Source of the DNA: Gnetum montanum
Lineage: Eukaryota; Streptophyta; Gnetopsida; Gnetales; Gnetaceae
DNA length: 64,000 nucleotides
Direction: 5' to 3'
Assembly (NCBI GenBank): GCA_015680685.1
Contig: MNCI01003445.1
Coordinates: 413,928-477,927 of the forward strand
Below the pieces are notes generated by a model. The model saw only the letters and a program-made list of their open reading frames with translations, ran no database searches and was not told the DNA's origin. This document shows, in pieces, positions 57,657 to 64,000 of this stretch. How positions within the stretch are numbered: position 1 is the first letter of the stretch; each line of letters begins with the position of its first letter. Made by a program: the position numbers and the translations under genes.

Positions 57657-59983
57657 TCACCCTCGTAACATTTCTTTGCTATGCTTGGGTAGGAAATTCA
57701 CCCTGCATGGATGGAGCAAGTGGTAGCTGTGCAGGAGACAAAGAAGTAGGTGTAGGGACAAAAGGAGGATGAGGATAGTAGGTGGCATCCCTCCTTGGAT
57801 AGGGTAGTTGGTACACTTAAGGAGGGTAGTGGTGAGGTTGGTAAGCAGTAACATGACCAGAGGAGTCCTGTGGAAATGAAGGTTGCTAAACATAGTAACC
57901 ATAGGGATATGGTTGCCAGTAAGGATACTACTGTCTTGGAGATGCCAACGCCCATGATTGTGGTTATTTCCACTGTTGGTACAATTCGTAGGATTTTGGT
58001 GGAGTTCCACTTGGATAGTACTGTTGTGGTTGGTGGAACTGTCAAGCATTGCCTTGTGGATAAAGTAATCTTTTGGGTGTTTGCCTTTATGCAAGTTGTG
58101 AATGTAAGGCATACATCCCAGATTCCTACAAGTGTGAAAAAATTGGGTAACATCCCTTAGGATGTTCATACTGGCAAACGTCACACCCACCATCATCATC
58201 TAAGTTACTATCCACAACCATCTCTATCGCATCCATTTTACCCTTACCCTTAGATATGGCACATTCAGCTTCCTGATGTCTCCTGCGCTCACACTCACCA
58301 CTTTGCTCCTTGGACTCTTTAGTAATTTTTAAGATAGCCTGACACTTGTTGTCCATAGAGTCCCATAATTGATCAACCTTAGCTATGATTTTAGATTGCA
58401 ATTTCTGTAGTGATAAGGTTTTTTGGTTAACCACCTCATCTCTAGTTAACTCATCCTCACTATCACTAAATCGAACCCTCTTTTTGCAGATAGAAGGGTC
58501 CCTATTGTATTCCTTTGCACTTTCTCATTTTCTCAATTCTCCCTCCTTCTTGGCTACCTGATCAATTAAATTTTGGATCTAATGGGTGCTTAAATCTATC
58601 AATCTCCCTTGAGCATAGACACTAAGTGTTTTTCTTGTTTTAGACTGCAACCCATCTATAATATGGCAAAGTTGATCAAGCTAAGAGTATCCATTCCCAA
58701 GACACCTATGCAATAGAGAGTAGTATCAACCAATAGCAGCATCCAAAGGCTCATGGTTTCCTTATTTTCACACTTGGATCTGCTTCCTCAAATTGGACAC
58801 TCAGGAGTACATTTGATATTTGTCATTGAACAATTCCAACATCATACTCCACTACCTAATTGATTCTAGCTCCAAGGATTGGTACTAGTTTTTTACTTCC
58901 TTTATGAGTGTCCTTGGAAATAATTTCAATTTCTACCAGTCATTCTCAATATTCTACAAGGCACATGCATCTTGAAAGGCCTAGAGATGATTTTGTAGAT
59001 CAGCATTGTAGCCTCCCTCAAACCAAGGGATGTTGTTCATGTCCAGCCTCTTTATTCTACTATCCTTTATGTGCCTTGTTGGAATCCTCATGGCCTCTGC
59101 AATGTTTAACATGTTCCAAGTGGCAAGTAGAGGTTCATCAAGGCCATGGTGATGGTTCTTACGATGTTCTCTACTAACCCTTCTTTTATGGTGGCGGGTC
59201 TCCCTAGATTGCCCATGCCTTCAGTCACGATTGTCTTGATGGTCCCTTCTGTTGTTCTAGTCCCATCGATCATGTCCATCATGGTTATGCCCTCTGTAGC
59301 CATGATATGAGCTAGATGAAGAAGAAAAGGAAGATAATGAAGGAGAGGAGAAAAAAGAACTTGCTTTGTGTTGATGCCTATCACCATTCCTTCAATGATT
59401 GTGACCACGATTGCGATCATGACCTCCTTTTTCCCCTTTATCATGACTTGCCCCACTAGATTCATTTTTGTCATTGGATCCATTCTGACGAAAACCTAGA
59501 TTATGAATTGTGGATTGCATGTTCTAGTTGAGGACCCCTTGTACAAAGTCAAAGAGAGGAGAATCACTAAAGGAAAAGCCCCCAAAGAAGTGTTGGCCTC
59601 CATTCAATGGGCCAAGTAAAGATGAAAAGGTGTTTGATCCCTTGCCCTTCACAAGCTTGTGTTGATGCTCCAGTTGATGATCCCTTAACGTTTGTGCTTC
59701 AGTGGGATGATAATCCCTTGAATTGGGATCTCACATCTCATACTCTCTGTAAAGATGTTGAAGCCTATGTTGTGTGAGCATTAGCTAGAGCATCATTGGA
59801 ATAGATCGATCAGGTGGCAACAAAATGTTTCCTTCCATGTCATGCCACCATAGCATTTCATTTTGATGTAAGATGAATGTGAAATTTGGTACATACTCAT
59901 TAGGATGAGCATATACCACTCAGTATTGCTAAGGCACTTGGTCTACTCTGGGTAGAGAAAGGCTTATGTGAGAAGAAGACATT
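57657..59983 (-). pseudogene. Element 2 gag, decayed
   Basis: It starts with ATG at 59983 (MSSSHISLSLPRVDQVP), then AHPNEYVPNFTFILHQNEML and WWHDMEGNILLPPDRS, conserved with element 1. A basic and acidic mid part lies at 59483-59106. The capsid C-terminus and finger lie in the frame 58434-58126 (LQKLQSKIIAKVDQLWDSMD, then CDVCQYEHPKGCYP, a C-x2-C-x3-H-x3-C finger). A Pro/His-rich tail follows before protease. Confidence 0.72.
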
Positions 59984-60127
59984 TTATGTTAATGAATTTA
60001 TATGTAGTGTATGGTTAAGATTCAATTCAATTATAATAATAATTTTTTTAGAAGATTTGACTCTTAGGGTTCAAACAACGAGGTTACTTACTTTCACTTG
60101 GTTTAGATAGTGCACGTAGAACTAAAG

Positions 60128-60146
60128 TCCCCAACAACGGTGCTAA
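60128..60146 (-). other. Primer binding site of element 2
   Basis: Minus strand TTAGCACCGTTGTTGGGGA, a decayed TTGGCGCCGTTGCCGGGGA, directly inside the 5' LTR end. Confidence 0.8.
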
Positions 60147-60981
60147 TGATGAGTGGCGAGGTACCCCTACGCCCAACCATATGAATCATAGGCGTTCACA
60201 TGTGATCCAGTTGAATTCCATAGACTTTAATTACCAAGTACGCTAGAGCTAAATAGTGCGTTTGTGTTGTCCATTCGTTGTCTTGCCAGTCTCACTTGTG
60301 AAATTCAAATGTATGGTTAAGTGTGACTAAGGCATAATATTTTTATTATTTTGTGTTTTATCAATTGATCACCTAAAACAAGAATAAAAGTGAGAGTAAC
60401 TAAGTGCTAGGTAAACTATTGTCTAATCTAGCCTAACCCAAGTAACTATCCCCACTTCCTAGACACATCCTGAGCTTTGTGTAAACATTGTTGGTTTGTC
60501 AAACGTTAACCATTTCTGAGCTACCAAGTGTCACACATATGTTTGAAGGGGTCATGCTTGTGCATTTTAATCAGTTTCTCAATTAATCAGAATTAATTAC
60601 TGAATGAATAACATTAATGTAAACTGAATGAAATCATAATACATATAAATGCATAAGAAAGAAAGTCTCAAGCACTGTAAGGTGAATCAAAGAGCTTGTC
60701 TTTATTGCCAACACAATGGTGTGTTCAGGTACATCAATGCTTGAATAAAGATCTAACTACACTTAGACCTCCTGTTGTGGGAACTTGGAAAATATTCTAA
60801 CTTTCAAATGAACAAACTGCAAGAGTTTCACTATTTGACTGCCAAAAACTACTCCCAATCATGTGCCTAAGGGCTATATTTATAGACTTGGGAGAAACCC
60901 TACAATATCAAATGCACGATATCACATACCCGATATTGCGGCTGCTTCGATATCGAAGCGTATGAAAAACACGATTCATCA
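60147..60981 (-). repeat. Element 2 5' LTR
   Basis: TGATGAGTGGCGAGG...CGATTCATCA, 835 bp, pairs with 50954-51821. Includes three GATATC-type palindromic words near 60.92-60.96 kb. Confidence 0.9.
60875..60884 (-). promoter_or_regulatory. TATA-like box of the element 2 5' LTR
   Basis: Minus strand TATAAATATAGCCC, conserved in the 3' LTR and similar in the solo LTR at 42955-42964. Likely promoter of the genomic RNA. Confidence 0.55.
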
Positions 60982-61019
60982 GATAGTGTTATTATTAAGA
61001 CAAAAAATGGACATGTGAT
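60982..61019 (-). pseudogene. Copia RNase H piece upstream of the element 2 insertion
   Basis: 38 bp between element 2 and Tat2 read MSIFCLNNNTI on the minus strand, continuing directly into the copia RNase H at 50953. Tat2 then interrupts the copia element again. Confidence 0.65.
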
Positions 61020-61840
61020 TGTAACGACGGAAAACGTCGGCAGCTGGAAATACCGACCGAAATTCCGTGTACATAGCTTTAACCACGGATCCGCGTGAGG
61101 GCTAAGCTGGAAAAATGAATCCGCAGTGCCCTGAACGGTCTTGTCGATCAGACAGGGACTTACGGGTCAGTAAAAGTGATGATGAGTATGGATTTTTGCA
61201 TGCCGTGATTTGGTGCGAGAGATCGTAAAACGGGAAGACAACGATGTAGATGGATCGCTACGAAGATAACGCCAAAACGCCGAAAAGATGCTAATCGGGA
61301 GAGAAAAAAAACGTGTATGTCGCAAAGATCAAAGATCTATGTTTCAATGCTGGATCGGATGTATGCTTGTGTGTATATTACGTTATAATGGGAGAAAACC
61401 CCCAACAACTGGATACAAAATGAGCACAAAACAACAAGAAAACTGTCTGGCCAGAAGTCTGATCTACCTTGTAGGCCAAAGCTTAGGTGCAGGAATGGTC
61501 AAGCTCTGAAGTCTGTCGATCTTTTGAACGATAGAACCTGCTAACTGGGCGAGACGACTCTGCAATTCCCGTTCTGCTTCTTTGCTTCGGGTAGATCTGC
61601 TGTTAGGGCTCAGGCGTGCTGTGTTCTGTTCCTGCTAAAGGATGGTGTTTGCAGCGATTACTAAATGGTTGCTCTTGTTTCTCTGTTCAAGGCGATAAGT
61701 GTTCCCTTGCTCAGAAAATGCTCTTGTCCTCTTGATCTACTGCCAACGAAAAGCGATAAGTGCTCTGGTGCTCTGGTTTGTTAACTTGTCCCCTGGCCAA
61801 CTCCCCTAATCTCCTCCTTTTTTTTTGTATATTTGTCAGC

Positions 61841-61854
61841 TGGGGTATTTATAG
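61841..61854 (-). promoter_or_regulatory. TATA-like box of the Tat2 LTR
   Basis: Minus strand CTATAAATACCCCA, a good plant TATA box in the LTR. Confidence 0.55.
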
Positions 61855-62240
61855 GCCGCGACATGCGCAACCCTGATGATGTGGGCCCGAATGTCGCAGA
61901 TCCTGTTGACGCGATTCTTTAAAGTCGAACTGCGACTACACACAACACGCTCGTTTGCGTGCTGTGCGTGTAAAGAGCAGGCCCATGATAGGCGTGTCTC
62001 GGCTGCGTTTGCGCTCATTCGCGTTGTGTTGCGTGTACGAGCGCAACCTTGGTGTAACAACAATGCACTCAAGATTGTTTTACGCTCATCACGCAGCTGT
62101 GCGTGACGAAGTGTAACGAGCGCGTGCTTGCCTTCTGACCTACGCACGAGCACGCATCGCCGCATAACGCGCGTAAAGATCAGTTGTTTAAGCGTTGCGA
62201 GAACAAGTGCCAACCCGTCGTGTTTCTCTGGATTTTGCTT

Positions 62241-62400
62241 TTAACTGTCCTGGAGCTTATTACGCTCATTACGCTGCCGTGCGTGATAGAGCGTAAACTT
62301 GTCCTTGAACAAATTCGCCTTTAACTGTCTTGGAGCCTATTACGCTCATTACGCTGCCGTGCGTGATGGAGCGTAAACTTGTCCTTAGACAGATTTGAGG
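62241..62400. repeat. 80-bp tandem duplication in the Tat2 LTR
   Basis: Two adjacent copies starting TTAACTGTCYTGGAGC (62241 and 62321). Each contains TTACGCTCATTACGCTGCCG and GAGCGTAAACTTGTCC, that is, ACGCT and AGCGT words in inverted order. Confidence 0.85.
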
Positions 62401-62454
62401 CGCGTTCTCGCTCAAATTACGAATCTTCGCCTGAGGCCGACCCGTAATTTTCAC

Positions 62455-62529
62455 GGTGTTTCAATGGCCCCTCTTTGTTGACGGTTAGAGGGCTTACCCG
62501 AAAAACGTCGACAAAGAATGCGAAACACC
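62455..62529 (-). other. Polypurine tract and hairpin at the Tat2 LTR edge
   Basis: GGTGTTTC (62455-62462) pairs perfectly with GAAACACC (62522-62529), and CTTTGTTGACG pairs with CGTCGACAAAG with one mismatch. The minus strand carries AACAAAGAGGGGCCAT before the LTR. Same fold as 13665-13741 of Tat1. Confidence 0.72.
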
Positions 62530-63532
62530 GGATTGGTAGAAGCAAGAACAACGTTCATCCATGACTACTCAGGTGTTGCTCTGTTTACGTAAAAGGAAGG
62601 CTGGCGAGTATGAGAGGTAGAAGGGTGTAACTGGAAACAGGTTCGGGAAAGATGCAAACGGTGTGTTTATTTATGTCAACAGGAATGCTTTCAGACGAGC
62701 GTAGCGCGTAACTCTGAGATATCTCTGTTACAAATTGTAGCAGGAATGCGTGCAAAAAGGAGCATTGCGCATCACTTTTGCGATGTCTCTGCTAGCGTGA
62801 GTACGAAAAACGAAGATTTGTGTATGTGCATGCTGCGTATGGGAACTGGGTGGTGGGGAAGAAGGAAACAAGGATTAAGGTTAGACGCGTGTCGGGAAGA
62901 AATGTGCAAAGCTGAGTGGGTGGGCAAACCTGAGCAGCCATTTCAGCACGCTGTTGTACTTCGCCACTCAGATGGACGCACCTTTGAAAGACGCCCTCCA
63001 AGGGAAGTAACCTGCAATCACAAAAGAAAACGGGGGACACCATTGCTTATGGACAAAGGCGAGGTTCTTGGAACCAATGCTGTCTGATGTTAACCAGAGC
63101 TAATGGACTGTAACTGTTGAGCCGGAGCACTTGAGCGGAGCCGCCAATCCTGATGATTCGGCACTGCATATCTTCGACAAAAGGCATTAGATGCAGTGCA
63201 GCTCACTGATTGTACCGAGAACCGGCCAGATGAATTTGGGAAGCCGGCGTCCGGTAGCGATGATTGGCGGAGACTCCTGGGGCCATGACCAATGAGGATG
63301 TCGTTGGGGCTCCGACTAACGAGGCTAAACTCCCAGAGCTGCTACCACTGCGGTGGGTGCGGTGGCGACATCTCCGAGGGATCAGTAAGATGCCTCCTTG
63401 CTTGTCCGAGGAATCAGTAAGGTGCCGGTGGGGTGACGACGCTGGGACTGTCTCAATATCCCACCCCATCTGCTGTGCCACTGTACAAGAGTGATCACGC
63501 TCACTTGAACATGGTGACGCTCTGTACATCCA
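62530..63532. other. Tat2 3' non-coding region
   Basis: No gene recognised; the plus frame 62746-63087 and the minus frame 63715-63203 lack domains. A minus-strand acceptor TTTTGTGATTGCAG lies near 63010-63023, matching the position and sequence of those in Tat1 and elements 1 and 2. Confidence 0.45.
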
Positions 63533-64000
63533 AGTTTTAAGTCTTGGGAGACTGCCATTGCTGGTTTTAAGTCTCAGCAGACCATGGTCCCAGTTTAAAG
63601 TCCGGGCAGACCGAAAAGCGCTAGTTTTACGTCGTAGCGGACGGTGGTAAGGCTGGTTTATGGTCTCAGCAGACCGTGCTGTGGATGTCAGTTTTATGTC
63701 ATGACCCAGGGACAAAGCTGTGCTAGTTTTACATCTCAGCAGACGGCTACGTACCTGTGCCAGTTTAGCGTCGTGGCGGACGCGTGCAAAAGATGCCAGT
63801 TTTTTGTCTTGGCGGACCTATACAACTTTGCCAGTTTTATGTCGTAGCGGACGGTTACCATGTACTAGTTTAGCGTCGTGGCGGACGCGTGCAAGGCATG
63901 CCAGTTTTACGTCGTAGCGGACGGTCTGTGCCAGTTTTACGTCGTAGTGGATGTGCAGTGCCAGTTTTACGTCGTAGCGGACGATCAGTGCCAGTTTTAC
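63533..64000. repeat. AGTTTTA-motif array in Tat2
   Basis: At least 14 copies of a core like CCAGTTTTACGTCGTAGCGGAC, separated by 8-16 variable bases, running to the window end. Core variants include AGTTTTAAGTCTCAGCAGAC, AGTTTTATGTCATGACCCAG and AGTTTAGCGTCGTGGCGGAC. Confidence 0.9.

Larger units (their letters stand above)
50954..60981 (-). mobile_element. Element 2: complete 10.0-kb Ty3/gypsy element inside a copia RNase H
   Basis: LTRs are 50954-51821 and 60147-60981, with terminal inverted ends TGATGA...TCATCA. The flanking 5 bp are GCTAG on the left and GATAG on the right (one mismatch). In element order: 5' LTR, Athila-type primer site, gag, protease, RT, RNase H, integrase, 2-kb 3' region, polypurine tract, 3' LTR. 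ORF3 of element 1 has no full counterpart here; only about 350 bp lie between the splice acceptor and the LTR. All frames are broken. Confidence 0.9.
61020..62463 (-). repeat. Tat2 3' LTR
   Basis: TGTAACGACGG...GGTGTTTCA on the plus strand, 1,444 bp. The right edge is fixed by homology with Tat1 (GGTGTTTCA followed by GGCCCCTCTTTGTTGACG). The left edge follows the copia sequence. It contains a TATA box, an 80-bp tandem duplication, and many GCGT/ACGC words. The other LTR is outside the window. Confidence 0.75.
61020..64000 (-). mobile_element. Tat2: 3' end of a second Tat-type element, runs off the window
   Basis: LTR 61020-62463, then polypurine tract, hairpin, about 1 kb of non-coding sequence and an AGTTTA-motif array, in the same order and at similar distances as the 3' end of Tat1 (13673-15033). 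The sequence is clearly diverged from Tat1 and GC-richer, so it is a relative and not a copy. Its pol and 5' half lie beyond 64000. Confidence 0.82.

Noticed and set aside
62746-63087. 113-codon plus ORF as a second copy of the antisense gene
   Set aside because: No similarity to any exon of the Tat1 antisense gene; it lies in the 3' non-coding region, which corresponds to 13.7-14.7 kb of Tat1.
63533-64000. CRISPR-like array (conserved core plus variable spacers)
   Set aside because: The cores vary, spacers are only 8-16 bases and uneven, no cas genes exist, and the setting is a plant retrotransposon. It is a minisatellite-like motif array.

Overview
This window looks like intergenic DNA of a large plant nuclear genome. 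A gymnosperm such as a conifer is my guess (inference only), from the AT-rich background, the very low gene density, and the old, deeply nested and heavily mutated LTR retrotransposons of Ty3/gypsy and Ty1/copia type. Only one host-gene piece is visible: the last exon of an unrecognised gene for a protein with one membrane-spanning segment (1182-1514, +). Almost everything else is mobile DNA.

Layout. 1-12380: the terminal exon, AT-rich decayed sequence, two copies of one tRNA-derived SINE family in opposite orientations with long imperfect target-site duplications (7027-7173 and 12008-12168), tRNA-like repeat pieces near 3.1 and 3.5 kb, a decayed DUF4283/zinc-knuckle (LINE ORF1-like) reading frame (about 7.7-8.8 kb, -), and a decayed copia primer site, gag and protease (10623-11570, +). 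12386-30333: a complete 17.9-kb Tat-lineage Ty3/gypsy element (Tat1) on the minus strand, with two LTRs of about 1.3 kb, an exact 5-bp target duplication (TTACC), primer site, gag, protease, reverse transcriptase, two RNase H domains and integrase. Between protease and reverse transcriptase it carries, on the opposite strand, an eight-exon gene (19345-23671) whose intron phases agree at six of seven junctions. This is the most unusual object in the window.

30.8-36.7 kb: a plus-strand gypsy element with an Athila-type primer site, full of stops (element 3). 38.7-48.8 kb: a minus-strand gypsy element (element 1) with gag, PR, RT, RH, INT and an extra ORF after INT. A solo LTR of a related element interrupts its INT, and its 5' LTR has been replaced by the 3' end of an oppositely oriented relative (48.8-50.5 kb, element 4). 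50954-60981: a complete related element (element 2) inserted in the RNase H of a minus-strand copia element. 61020-64000: the 3' LTR end of a second Tat-type element (Tat2), running off the window.

How it fits together. The element genes encode the usual retrotransposon cycle (capsid, protease, reverse transcription, integration), but every copy is broken. Decay is dominated by C-to-T and G-to-A changes: TAG and TGA stops in place of Gln, Arg and Trp codons, and in all four readable integrases a lysine where the catalytic glutamate should be. Both Tat elements share three unexplained non-coding features: arrays of an AGTTTA-plus-inverted-half-site motif next to ORF ends, an ACGCT/AGCGT motif repeated in LTRs, leader and intron, and a conserved hairpin joining the polypurine tract region to the LTR edge.
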